Shown here piece by piece: positions 35,145 through 43,974 of a DNA stretch of 64,000 bases. The notes below the pieces were generated by a model. That model searched no databases. It was not told the DNA's origin and saw only the letters and a list, made by a program, of their open reading frames with translations. Both the position numbers and the translations under genes were made by a program. The stretch comes from Bryobacteraceae bacterium. Lineage in GTDB: Bacteria; Acidobacteriota; Terriglobia; Bryobacterales; Bryobacteraceae. Location: NCBI GenBank assembly GCA_025928545.1, contig JAICJH010000024.1, forward strand, positions 18,573 to 82,572. The letters run 5' to 3'. The stretch's first letter is position 1; each line of letters opens with the position of its first letter.

Positions 35145-35312
35145 AAAGCTTTCTCTTTCCGAGCCGTCACTAAACACTTTCCGAGCCGCGAAGGTAACGG
35201 AGCGGTCCTAACCGCGCAAAGCCTTCCGAGCCGCGACGGTAACGGAGCGGTCACTCCCAGGCAAAGCTTTCTGAGCCGCGACGGCAACGGAGCGGTCACA
35301 GCCAGGCGAAAA
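35145..35312. repeat. Tandem repeat, three units of 45-46 bp plus one partial
   Basis: Units begin near 35177, 35223 and 35268, with a partial unit before them. Each contains GAGCCGCGACGGTAACGGAG (or a one- to two-base variant), then CGGTC, a variable segment and a GCAAAGC-like end. CCGC/GCGG arms make each unit weakly palindromic. The block lies between the histidine kinase stop and the downstream gene, ending about seven bases from the kinase stop. It looks like a dispersed intergenic repeat that has expanded in tandem. Confidence 0.75.
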
Positions 35313-35318
35313 CCCGAT

Positions 35319-37469
35319 TCAATCATCCCCATCTTTCGAGCCTGCGGAAAGCGTGAAATAAAACGTGGCTCCCGCATCGGGTTGCGACTCCACCCCGATT
35401 GTCCCCCCATACCGTTCCACAACGCGCTTACAAATCGCCAGTCCAATCCCGTTGCCGGGAATCGTCCTGCCGTGCAGCCGCTTAAATACCCCGAAAATCT
35501 GCTCCTGGTACTCGGATTTGATGCCGATGCCATTGTCCTTTACGGCGACACGCCACACACCATCGTTCATCTCCGCCGACACATGAATCTGCGGCGTACG
35601 CTCGCTGCGGTACTTCAGGGCGTTGCTGATCAGGTTTTGAAACAGCTGGATGAAATGCGGCTTGTGGCCGGGAACGCAGGGGAGGAGATCGGTGATAACA
35701 TTTGCGCAGCTTTCATGAATCGCGACCCTGCAGTTTTCAACGGCCGCCTCGAAAGCTTCGTTCAGATCGACGGATTCATGTGATTCTTCCCTCCCGCTGA
35801 GTTGGGTATAGGCCAGCAGGTCCTCCAGCAATTGACGCATGCGCTTCGTCCCGTCGGTGATGAAACTGATGAAGCTTTCGGCCTCACTGTCGAGTTGGCC
35901 GCCGTACCTCTTCTGCAGCAGTTGCGAATAACTCGTGATCATGCGCAGCGGTTCCTGCAGATCGTGGCTCGCGGCAAAAACAAACTGGCTCAGGTCGTCG
36001 TTCGCCCGCCGCAGGTCTCCCATGTTTCTGTTAAGCAAATCATCGGCTTCCTTCTTCTGGGTGACATCCCGGAATACGAGGACTGCCCCGGTCACATTGC
36101 CGTCGGCGTCCAGGATCGACGCGGCTGTCTCATCGATCGGAATCTCGCGGCCGCCTTTCGCCGTCAGCGTCGTATGATTGGCGGGGCCGATGACCCTCCC
36201 CTCCCGTAAAGCCCGAACGACCGGATTCTCCACCGCCGCGCCGGCCTCATCGCAAATGACAAACACCTCTTCGAGAGGTCGCCCGATCGCCTCTTCCTCC
36301 CGCCAACTGGTCAATTCCTGGGCAACGCCATTCAGAAAGGTGATGCGGCCTTTCTGGTTCGTTGCAATAACCCCCTCCCCGATGCTGGCCAGGATCGTCT
36401 TCAGCCAGTCTCGGCTCTGCCTCACCTCGTCGGTCAGTCTCTCGCGCGTCTCCCGCGCCTCGCCCAGGGTGGTCAGAAAGGCCTCCGCCTCTTTGAGTCG
36501 GGCGCCGGTAAGCGAAAACGGTTCGCCGCGGCCAAACGCAGCGGCGGCTTTCGTCGCCTCCGACAGAGGCGTTGTAATTTGTAGCGCGAAGAACACCCCC
36601 AGCGCCAGCGCAATCGTCAGGGCGAACACTGCGGCTGAGGCCCACAACAACAAGGAGTGGCGCTCTTGTTCGACAAACGAAGCATACGGAATATTCACGC
36701 CGATGCCCCAGCCGGAAACCTGGGAAACGCCCGTTGCGTGCATCACGTCGGTTCCGTCCGGCCGGGTTGTTCTGATGAGTGTGCGCTGAGTGTGTGTGCG
36801 CATGGCGTCCGGCACGGGCCCGCCGACCGACCGCCCGTCGTCCTGCGAATGGGCCAGGACCACGCCTTTGGCGTCCCAAATCGTCGTCGCCCATCCGGAA
36901 CCCGGCTGATGCGATGCCAGCAGCATCCGCAGGTCGTCCGGCAATAAGGCGAGCGCGAGCACATATCGAACTTCGCCATCCTTCAAAATCGGAATGTCTA
37001 CGTTGAACACTGGCTTTTTCAAAGCCAGGCTCATAAACAGATTGCTGACCTGCGGCAGTTTGGTCTGAACGATTCTGGCCACCGTGTCCGGGTCGCCCGT
37101 CATCGGAGGCTGCTGCCCATACGGCGTCGCGGTATTTACCAGTTGCCGGCCGTTGGCGTCGGTCACCACCAGATAAGCGCGCCCTTGCAGGCCGGCTTTT
37201 GCCTGCGTGTAAAAAGTCGGCCAGTCGGCGTCGGCAAGTGCCGATGAGGTTGCCAGCGTGCGCAGAATAGTGAGATCGCGATCCAGATCGCGGTCCAGAT
37301 CGTTCACCAGTCCGTCGACCGCCTGAAACATGCGGGTCTCGATCTGTGACCGCTGAGCGTTTGCGGATCGAAACAGTAAGACCCCGGAGAAAACCAGCAG
37401 CGGCACCGTCACGCCAAGGCCAAAAAGCCACAGGTACGTAAATGCCCTGAATGAGCCCGAATGCTTCAT
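35319..37469 (-). CDS. Membrane sensor histidine kinase with Cache-like, HAMP and PAS domains
   Basis: A 716-aa protein from ATG 37469, which follows a purine-rich binding site. Order: transmembrane segment about 14-36, extracytoplasmic Cache-like sensor about 40-265, transmembrane segment about 275-298, HAMP, then PAS (TILASIGEGVIATNQKGRIT). The phospho-acceptor His is at 502 in AASHDLQEPLRM. The ATPase domain has N-box NALKYRS, DNGIGI and GNGIGLAIC. The HDLQEPLR type is common in phytochrome-like and hybrid kinases. No response regulator gene is adjacent, so it is an orphan kinase. Confidence 0.92.
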   Translation of the reverse strand: MKHSGSFRAFTYLWLFGLGVTVPLLVFSGVLLFRSANAQRSQIETRMFQAVDGLVNDLDRDLDRDLTILRTLATSSALADADWPTFYTQAKAGLQGRAYLVVTDANGRQLVNTATPYGQQPPMTGDPDTVARIVQTKLPQVSNLFMSLALKKPVFNVDIPILKDGEVRYVLALALLPDDLRMLLASHQPGSGWATTIWDAKGVVLAHSQDDGRSVGGPVPDAMRTHTQRTLIRTTRPDGTDVMHATGVSQVSGWGIGVNIPYASFVEQERHSLLLWASAAVFALTIALALGVFFALQITTPLSEATKAAAAFGRGEPFSLTGARLKEAEAFLTTLGEARETRERLTDEVRQSRDWLKTILASIGEGVIATNQKGRITFLNGVAQELTSWREEEAIGRPLEEVFVICDEAGAAVENPVVRALREGRVIGPANHTTLTAKGGREIPIDETAASILDADGNVTGAVLVFRDVTQKKEADDLLNRNMGDLRRANDDLSQFVFAASHDLQEPLRMITSYSQLLQKRYGGQLDSEAESFISFITDGTKRMRQLLEDLLAYTQLSGREESHESVDLNEAFEAAVENCRVAIHESCANVITDLLPCVPGHKPHFIQLFQNLISNALKYRSERTPQIHVSAEMNDGVWRVAVKDNGIGIKSEYQEQIFGVFKRLHGRTIPGNGIGLAICKRVVERYGGTIGVESQPDAGATFYFTLSAGSKDGDD

Positions 37470-37940
37470 TCTGCCTTTACCCTCGCTGCGGATCGGGCAC
37501 GCGTATATTCGCCGGGCGCGCTGAAGCGGCACTGGACCAGTTCCGCCACAAGCTGTTCATTTATCGTGCGGCGAAGCGAAATGGAGAGTGTCGCTTCCAT
37601 CGGCTTCCAAGCTAGCACTTTTTGCGAAGAGGTGTGACAGGAAATCGGGCCATCCCCTTCGCGGGAGGCGTCCGTCCATCTGCCTGCTAACCAACGATGT
37701 ATTGCGGCAAAACACGCGCGAGAGCTACGCTTCAGGAACGGGCCCAGGATTGGGAGAGCAATGTCTTGCTGATCCTCAATTTCATCGGAAGGCTATATAA
37801 GCTATATTCGGCGCAAAAATAAGCGATTAAAACGCGCTTTCGCGGCAAGTCTCCCGCTATGCCCAAAACTCTCAGTTGTCAGCGCCAGACGCCTGAATGG
37901 TCGCATGTAGGCTCTCTTTGAGTCTGAGGGGCAACTCAAC
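37470..37940. other. Intergenic region without recognisable gene
   Basis: About 470 bases between the divergent kinase and acyltransferase genes. I see no tRNA fold, no convincing ORF and no clear promoter. GAGGGG at 37926-37931 is the likely ribosome binding site of the next gene. Confidence 0.5.
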
Positions 37941-39113
37941 TTGTACAATCGTGCCAGCTTAGATTGCATCTCCGGGGACTGGGACCCCGCGCGCCCTAAC
38001 AATCTGGATTTCATCCGTTTCCTGCTGGCCACTTTGGTCCTGATCGAGCACTCTCATCTTCTCCTTACCGGAAGCCTGGCAACCGACCCACTCTTTGCGT
38101 TTTCACATGGCGCCACCAATACCGGCGAAGTCGCGGTGAATGGCTTTTTCACTCTCTCAGGCTTTCTGTTGGCTCGCAGTTGGCAGGGCAATTCGACCTC
38201 CGGTGTACTGGCCTTCGCCTTACGTCGGTTACGAAGAATATTTCCGGGCTACGCCGCGGCCGCACTTATTTGCTGTATGGTCATTGGACCTGTTTTCAGC
38301 GCCTGGCACGGTCTTAGTTGGTTTAGGAAGCTCCCGCCGTCTCTGATTGTCCTTCGCATATTCCTGCTTCGACGAATCGACGGTCCAGGTTTCGGTACAC
38401 TGACTCTCTTTGCTCAAAGCGGCCAGCCCCTGCATCTCAATCTGTCAACCTGGACTATTCCGATCGAGGCCGGGGCCTATGCCTTATGTGCGGCGTTGGG
38501 TGCAAATCGATTACTGACGGCGGGCAAGAGGAATTGGGTTCTGCTCCTGCTGGCCGTCGATCTCGTCACCGTCGCAACAGTTCGACTGCAATTGACGAAT
38601 CACGTGGTCGCAGGGATGGTGTCGCTGGCAGGCGAACTCGCCGTGCCTTCGCCATTGTCGTTGGAATGGCCTCGGCTTTTTGCCTGCTTCCTCGCAGGAA
38701 TTGCATTCTGGCTCTTCCATGAGAGCATCCCGCGTTCCGGTGTGCTGGCCTTGTTCTCCGTTTTGCCGCTTGCCCTGAGTCGCTGGCTGGGTCCGTTGAC
38801 ATCTGTTCTGCTCCCTTTGGGTGGCGCCTACTTGCTCCTGTACCTGGCGCTTCCGCGGCGTCCGATGGGTCTCGAGAAATGGAGGGACATGGTCGGCGGA
38901 GATTACAGTTATGGTTTGTACCTTTGGGGATGGCCGGTCGGCCAGCTCCTGGTTCAGTACGCAGGTGGGGTCATCCACGGCTCGGCGACCGGCCTTTTCT
39001 TTGCCACACTTCTCCTGGCCGTCCCCATCGCCGCGCTCAGCTGGCGCCTCGTCGAAAGGCCTTTCGTGGAACCCCTCCATTTGCGGGCTCTCCGGGCGAG
39101 TTCGCCGACGTGA
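37941..39113 (+). CDS. Membrane acyltransferase (AT3/OafA-YrhL family)
   Basis: A 390-aa polytopic protein, probably starting at TTG 37941 nine bases after GAGGGG. The family pattern is clear: NNLDFIRFLLATLVLIEHSH with the conserved His, EVAVNGFFTLSGFLLARSW, and R-x-x-R-I in ALRRLRRIFPGYAAA. Such enzymes acetylate or succinylate surface sugars. About ten transmembrane segments follow. No polysaccharide genes are adjacent. Confidence 0.87.
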   Translation: MYNRASLDCISGDWDPARPNNLDFIRFLLATLVLIEHSHLLLTGSLATDPLFAFSHGATNTGEVAVNGFFTLSGFLLARSWQGNSTSGVLAFALRRLRRIFPGYAAAALICCMVIGPVFSAWHGLSWFRKLPPSLIVLRIFLLRRIDGPGFGTLTLFAQSGQPLHLNLSTWTIPIEAGAYALCAALGANRLLTAGKRNWVLLLLAVDLVTVATVRLQLTNHVVAGMVSLAGELAVPSPLSLEWPRLFACFLAGIAFWLFHESIPRSGVLALFSVLPLALSRWLGPLTSVLLPLGGAYLLLYLALPRRPMGLEKWRDMVGGDYSYGLYLWGWPVGQLLVQYAGGVIHGSATGLFFATLLLAVPIAALSWRLVERPFVEPLHLRALRASSPT

Positions 39114-39137
39114 ACGTCGCACCACCCTTGGCAATGC

Positions 39138-39800
39138 TCAGCGGGTGGCGGGCAGTCCAACCACGATGAGAACCGTGTAGTCCTGCTTGCGGCAGCCGTT
39201 CACCACGGGCATGGCCGCCCCTGGATTCACCGGAAAACCCGTAGTCCGAACGTTCGCGGGCGAGCACGAGTCGTTACCCCGGGCCGGCGTGTAGCGCGCC
39301 GACCGGCATCCGAGATGGGTAACATCGTAGAGCGTTGCGCCGTCGGCGAGTTCCCACCGCTGATTGCCGTCCTTGTCCTTCGGCTGAATTGTCAGCACGG
39401 TCGTCACCTTGCGGTCGCCCGTGACGAGGTATTTCCCCGGAGGCAGCGGAAAAGTCGGCTTCTCCATGATCAGGCCGTGTTCCTCGAGCCACCAGTCCTC
39501 GGCGTCGAATTTCCACTGTGAAGGTGCCACGCCGCCGGCCGCCTTCAATTGGTCGTAGCGGTCCAGCTTGCAACCGCGCGGACCCGGGTCCTGGCTCCAG
39601 AGACCCCATGTTTGCGCGCCGGTGCCGGAGGTGGCCCCGGGCTCTCCCAGCGCCGCGATGTACTGCGGCTCGATGCGCCTGAACTTCGAGAGGTCTGCGC
39701 CTGTCGCGTCAACCAACAACAGCAGGCTGGCCGTCAACAGGAGAAATCCCGTGGACAAAAGCCGATGGTTCACGGACTGCACGATGTGGCGGACATTCAT
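39138..39800 (-). CDS. Secreted protein with four Cys, unknown
   Basis: A 220-aa protein with a signal peptide (LLSTGFLLLTASLLLLVDATG). The mature part has four Cys (PRGCKLD, HLGCRSAR, NDSCSPA, NGCRKQD), enough for two disulfides, and a repeated Trp pattern (QTWGLWSQDPGP, DAEDWWLEEHG). It ends with a strand DYTVLIVVGLPATR. I recognise no family. Confidence 0.7.
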   Translation of the reverse strand: MNVRHIVQSVNHRLLSTGFLLLTASLLLLVDATGADLSKFRRIEPQYIAALGEPGATSGTGAQTWGLWSQDPGPRGCKLDRYDQLKAAGGVAPSQWKFDAEDWWLEEHGLIMEKPTFPLPPGKYLVTGDRKVTTVLTIQPKDKDGNQRWELADGATLYDVTHLGCRSARYTPARGNDSCSPANVRTTGFPVNPGAAMPVVNGCRKQDYTVLIVVGLPATR

Positions 39801-39913
39801 ACGGTTGCTCCGGTTGGACGATCTGATGACATCCTACACCAGCGCGCGCAGGAAGAGGCTATCTCCGTGATCGCCCCGGGCCCGGCCAGGCTTCGGAAAA
39901 ACTCTCGCTCCGC

Positions 39914-42247
39914 TCACTGAAAGTTGAGCGTAACCGCCCCCTGCGTCGGCTGCCCGCTGACATACATCTCTACCGGCAACTCGCCCCGGTCGAGCCCCGC
40001 CGGCACCTGAATGTTGATTTGGTACAACCCCGCCCCCACCAGGCCCGCATACAGCACGGGAACGTCGCGTCCCGCGATCGTGACCTTGATTCGCGACAGG
40101 TCGTCGACGGGATAGGCCGTTGTGAGTACCACACCCTCGGGAGCCGCCGGTGTCGTCGCCCCCAGACCATTCGCATAGAGCGCCAGAAAATCTCCCGCCT
40201 GTGCCGACCGGCTCGTCTGTGCGCCAAGGCTGCCCGTCGGCGCCACATAGATCGCGCTGCCGGCATTTGCCGGGTTCACAATCAGGGCGGCTATCCACGT
40301 TGGTCCCCCCAGCGAATAGGTGAACCAGGAGGGCGCTACCGGTGAGAGTGTCGCGGTGGAAGTTACGGTTCCGCTTGCCGTGGTCACCTGGACCGTAACG
40401 TTGCCGGAGATGGTATCCGTCGGCGTCAGGACGTTTACCTGTCCCGGACCAGCGTAGCTGAGGTATGCGGTTTTGCCGTTGATGGTCACTGAAACGCCGC
40501 CCAGATTGGATGGCAATACGGTGGTGGGAGTCCAGCTCAGCCCGGAAGCGGTGAAACTGGTGCCGTAGATGGTGGCGAAGCTGTTCGGTGCGATCGAAGA
40601 CCCTGCGCTGGCGGCATTCAGGACGGCGGTAATCACGGCTCCCGTCGATACCGTGGCGTTGACGGCAAATTGTTCAATCGTACCCTCGGCGGTGATTGTG
40701 ATGATGCCGCTGTAGGTGCCGGGTGTAAGGCCAGTCGGATCCACTTTGACTGCGAGCGATGCCGGAGCTGTTCCACTCGCGGGAGAAACGGTGGCCCACG
40801 GAACGGAAGAGGCAACCGTAAATGGATAGCCATGCCCGCCCAGCGAAAGTATGTTTGACGTTTGCGTGACCGGCGCCAAACCACCCGGTACGGCGCCGGA
40901 AAAAGCGAACTCCATCTTATTCATTGGCAGCTCGGGGACGGGCGACTTGCAGAAAACATCCGTGTCGGATCGTCCCAGCACGGCCCCCATGCAAAAAATC
41001 GCGCCTGCTGCCGTCGCGCCTGCGGACTTTGCATGGATCACTAAATTAGTGGGGAAGTACCCCGCCGGCCCCGAATAGCTGACAACACTTGAAAACGGCG
41101 CGGTCCCGCTGCTCGGAGAAAAAGTGTAATACTCCGGATGAAATGGACACACCAGATTGCCGCAGCCTCCTGCCTCGCCGTCAACCGTTTCAAAGGTGAC
41201 AGGTCCTGTGGCCGACCCCGTGACACCGATTGTTGCCGAACCGAAAGGCTTCGGGCCGCCTGTGAACTGCACGTTCTTCAGGAATAACGACTGCGGTCCC
41301 CAAACGATCATGTCGTCGATAGCGCCCGGGCCGTTTGTGATCAGCCAGATTCGGCCGTCCGGCATCACGAACGCCTTCGCGTCGCCCTGATCGGCGGGCA
41401 CTTTGCTCTCGAGCGCGAAACTCAACCCATCTTTACTCACGTAGCTGACAGTTGTGTCGCCCCCCGGACAATAGATCCGGAACAGCCCCTTACCGTTCTC
41501 CGTCACGCTCACGGCTGTGACATCGCCGCACGCGAATTGATTTTGATTCACTCCGTTGATGGTCAGGTTGGTGACCGGCCCCTGAACGATGGGATTGATC
41601 CGGACGCCAGGCTCGCGAACCCAGGTCAGGCCGTTGTCCTTCGACACTGCGCTGAGAATCACTCCGTTGTCGAATATGCCGTTATACCAGGTGGGCGTGC
41701 CTGCGCTCCCTGGCACGAGTCCCCCCGAAAAATACATGCGGACCGAACCATCCGACAGCGGCACGAAGCTCGCCCAGCGGGGGCCTTTGTGCTCATAGAT
41801 AGAGGAGCTATCGTTGGCGAACCGCGTGCCCGACTCGCTTGTCCAGACAACGCCGTCTGACGAAATGGCGCTGAGTAAGCCCGCGCCTCCAAAGAGAAAC
41901 ATTCGAATCCGGCCGTCGGGAAGCGTGAGTGCTCCTGCGCGTCTGACGCTGACGGAACAGAGGTCGCCACTGGTGCCGCAGACGTCATTGGGATCTTGTG
42001 TCCAGGTTTTTAAGTCCGCGGAGAACGCTCGGCCCGGCGCGTTCGTCGGTCCTTCCGATCCGTCCGCCGCCAGTTGCGTGAAATACATGACGTAGCGGGT
42101 GGGCGCCTTGAAGATGATGAAGTCATAGCCGCGGAAGGGAAGCACTCCGAAGCTGCTCCAGCCGTAAACTGCCGGGCTTTGCGCATGCAAAGGCAGGCAC
42201 CCGATCAGGCCTGCGATAAAAAGGGCAAAATGACGGAACTGCCGCAT
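39914..42247 (-). CDS. Secreted sialidase-like propeller protein with BACON-like and TIGR03437 domains
   Basis: A 777-aa protein from ATG 42247 with a signal peptide (FALFIAGLIGCLPLHAQ). Residues 25-380 have blade-like repeats seen in sialidase or glycosyl hydrolase propellers (AGALTLPDGRIRMFLFGGAG, SRDGVVW-type segments, KAFVMPDGRIWLITNGPG). A BACON-like segment follows (SSVPWATVSPASGTAPASL). The last ~240 residues match the TIGR03437 pattern (SIAPNSFATIYGTSFT, YAGPGQVNVLTPTD, GAGLYQINIQVPAG). Catalytic residues of sialidases are not evident, so binding is as likely as hydrolysis. Confidence 0.8.
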   Translation of the reverse strand: MRQFRHFALFIAGLIGCLPLHAQSPAVYGWSSFGVLPFRGYDFIIFKAPTRYVMYFTQLAADGSEGPTNAPGRAFSADLKTWTQDPNDVCGTSGDLCSVSVRRAGALTLPDGRIRMFLFGGAGLLSAISSDGVVWTSESGTRFANDSSSIYEHKGPRWASFVPLSDGSVRMYFSGGLVPGSAGTPTWYNGIFDNGVILSAVSKDNGLTWVREPGVRINPIVQGPVTNLTINGVNQNQFACGDVTAVSVTENGKGLFRIYCPGGDTTVSYVSKDGLSFALESKVPADQGDAKAFVMPDGRIWLITNGPGAIDDMIVWGPQSLFLKNVQFTGGPKPFGSATIGVTGSATGPVTFETVDGEAGGCGNLVCPFHPEYYTFSPSSGTAPFSSVVSYSGPAGYFPTNLVIHAKSAGATAAGAIFCMGAVLGRSDTDVFCKSPVPELPMNKMEFAFSGAVPGGLAPVTQTSNILSLGGHGYPFTVASSVPWATVSPASGTAPASLAVKVDPTGLTPGTYSGIITITAEGTIEQFAVNATVSTGAVITAVLNAASAGSSIAPNSFATIYGTSFTASGLSWTPTTVLPSNLGGVSVTINGKTAYLSYAGPGQVNVLTPTDTISGNVTVQVTTASGTVTSTATLSPVAPSWFTYSLGGPTWIAALIVNPANAGSAIYVAPTGSLGAQTSRSAQAGDFLALYANGLGATTPAAPEGVVLTTAYPVDDLSRIKVTIAGRDVPVLYAGLVGAGLYQINIQVPAGLDRGELPVEMYVSGQPTQGAVTLNFQ

Positions 42248-42416
42248 ACACACTCGTCTCCGGATTTGTCAGTATACAGCGTGAGAACGGGATTCAATGC
42301 GCTTTTGCTCGGCGGTGCGGTTGTTGTCGAATCGCGTTAGGAACACTCGGCCTGAAACGCAGGGCATCTCCCGAGGAAACGATTTGCGTCGGTCTGAAAC
42401 TTCGCACCTATGTTAG

Positions 42417-43877
42417 TATCGCCTTATTCTGCTCCGTTTCCTGCTCATTTGTCTTCTCGTCACAACGTCGTCACTGCGGGCGGATGATGCGCCGAAGCTC
42501 ATCCGTTCCCAGGCCGGTCCAGCCGGAAAACTGGTTGGCGATCGGTTTGTCCTGGATGAGGTTCGCGACCGATTCGTTTACCCATCGGATAAATCGCTCA
42601 CGATCTTTTTTCAATGGGAAGTTCCTCCGGGCGATCACGTGCTCACGGGCGTCTGGAAGAGACCAGATGGTGTGGTGGCCTCGATTTCGCCCCAGGTAAA
42701 GATGCAAACGGCTACCGCCGCGCTGAGCTGCTACTGGCTGTTCGAGTTGTATCCGGGCATGGCAAATGGCGCCTGGACCCTTGAGGTGAAGGTCGACGGT
42801 ACCCCCGCCGGCGCTCACGCCTTCGAGATCGCTGGTATGACGGAGACCGTAATCCCGAAGCAGGTCACCCCCGATCAGATCTTCAAAATGATTTCTCCAT
42901 CGCTCGTGTGGGTTCATAAGCTGGATCCCTCGGGCCACCCTTTCGATACCTCGACGGGCTTCGTGCTGCAAACCGGTGTCATTGCGACCGCCTTCCAGTC
43001 CATCGATTCTGCTTCGCGCCTGGAGATCGAATTCACGGATGGGCGCAGAGAGCAAACGGACCAGCTGCTTGCCTTGTCGCGCTCTTCCGACTGGGCGATG
43101 ATTGGCGTAAACACTGGTACAGCGCAACCCCTGACTCGTGGTGATCCGGGAAAAACAGAAGTGGGTGGAATGGTCACCGTTTTCAACTTCGATGCCGGGT
43201 CCCGCGTATTCGGTCAGGTCCTCGTGGGCGCGACAGGTAAGACTCCAGGGTTCGGCAGCAGAATTGTATTCTCTCCCAGTCTGTCGCCGGAAGCGGCCGG
43301 CGGACCGCTGTTGAATGAGGACGGCCAGTTGGTCGGAATCCTGGGCGGCAACGTTACACCTGGTTCACGAGTCGGCAGCAAGGGGCTGCAAATCAATCCC
43401 GGCCTTTGGCGCTTGTTGGGCGTTCAGAACGCCGCTGTGGCGATCAATGAGCTTCCCGCGCAAACGCCACGGACGGCGAGATCGCTGGCGGAACTGAGCG
43501 CAGCCGGAATCCTGACTGCTCCCGTTATACCGGTGGCTCATTTCAAATACGGCGGAGCAGTCCTCAGCCTTCCCAAAGACGTACTCGCAGCAATGCCCCC
43601 GGATATTACCGATTTTTCAAGGCGTGATCAGATTTATGTGTATTCCATGTGGGCGCAGTCTGGCAAGGATTCAAAAGGCGAAATTACCGTAAAGGTTTAC
43701 GACCCGTCAAACCGGGAAATTCTTGGCACCGCGCCAAAGAAGATTTCGCTGAGCAGGGAACTTTCGCGATACTCGGTGAGCTTTGCCGCTGCGCCTCTGG
43801 CCAACGGGATCTATAGGATCGATCTGAACTGGAATGGACAGCCTGCCTGGCGAACGTTCATCCGGGTCGCCGAATAG
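42417..43877 (+). CDS. Secreted trypsin-like pseudoprotease; start unresolved
   Basis: The frame is open from 42417 and encodes a signal peptide (LILLRFLLICLLVTTSSLRA) followed by a strand-rich domain. No ATG, GTG or TTG occurs in frame before GTG 42639, far inside the protein. Either an unusual start (ATT 42426 or CTG 42429) is used, or a one-base shift separates the ATG at 42410. The central region follows the HtrA/trypsin pattern, but the catalytic His is replaced (VIATAFQSI) and the Ser is replaced by Ala (PEAAGGPLLNEDG), while the Asp is kept (SSDWAMIGV). It should bind peptides or act as a scaffold rather than cleave. Confidence 0.72.
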   Translation, partial: YRLILLRFLLICLLVTTSSLRADDAPKLIRSQAGPAGKLVGDRFVLDEVRDRFVYPSDKSLTIFFQWEVPPGDHVLTGVWKRPDGVVASISPQVKMQTATAALSCYWLFELYPGMANGAWTLEVKVDGTPAGAHAFEIAGMTETVIPKQVTPDQIFKMISPSLVWVHKLDPSGHPFDTSTGFVLQTGVIATAFQSIDSASRLEIEFTDGRREQTDQLLALSRSSDWAMIGVNTGTAQPLTRGDPGKTEVGGMVTVFNFDAGSRVFGQVLVGATGKTPGFGSRIVFSPSLSPEAAGGPLLNEDGQLVGILGGNVTPGSRVGSKGLQINPGLWRLLGVQNAAVAINELPAQTPRTARSLAELSAAGILTAPVIPVAHFKYGGAVLSLPKDVLAAMPPDITDFSRRDQIYVYSMWAQSGKDSKGEITVKVYDPSNREILGTAPKKISLSRELSRYSVSFAAAPLANGIYRIDLNWNGQPAWRTFIRVAE

Positions 43878-43974
43878 TCCGGGATTCAGTTTTCAGCCCG
43901 AAAGGCGCCCCATGAATGTCGATGGCGGGAGCGGTCCGATGGCCGCGATGCGCCGCGTGCGTTCGGAATCGGCT

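Noticed and set aside
35093..35533. Repetitive peptide frame (APLPSRL units) across the repeat block
   Set aside because: The peptide repeats are only the translation of the DNA repeat, and the frame runs over the end of the histidine kinase gene.
36247..37431. A 394-codon frame inside the histidine kinase gene
   Set aside because: It is the +1 shadow of the kinase on the same strand; its sequence is Arg/Gly-rich without domains.
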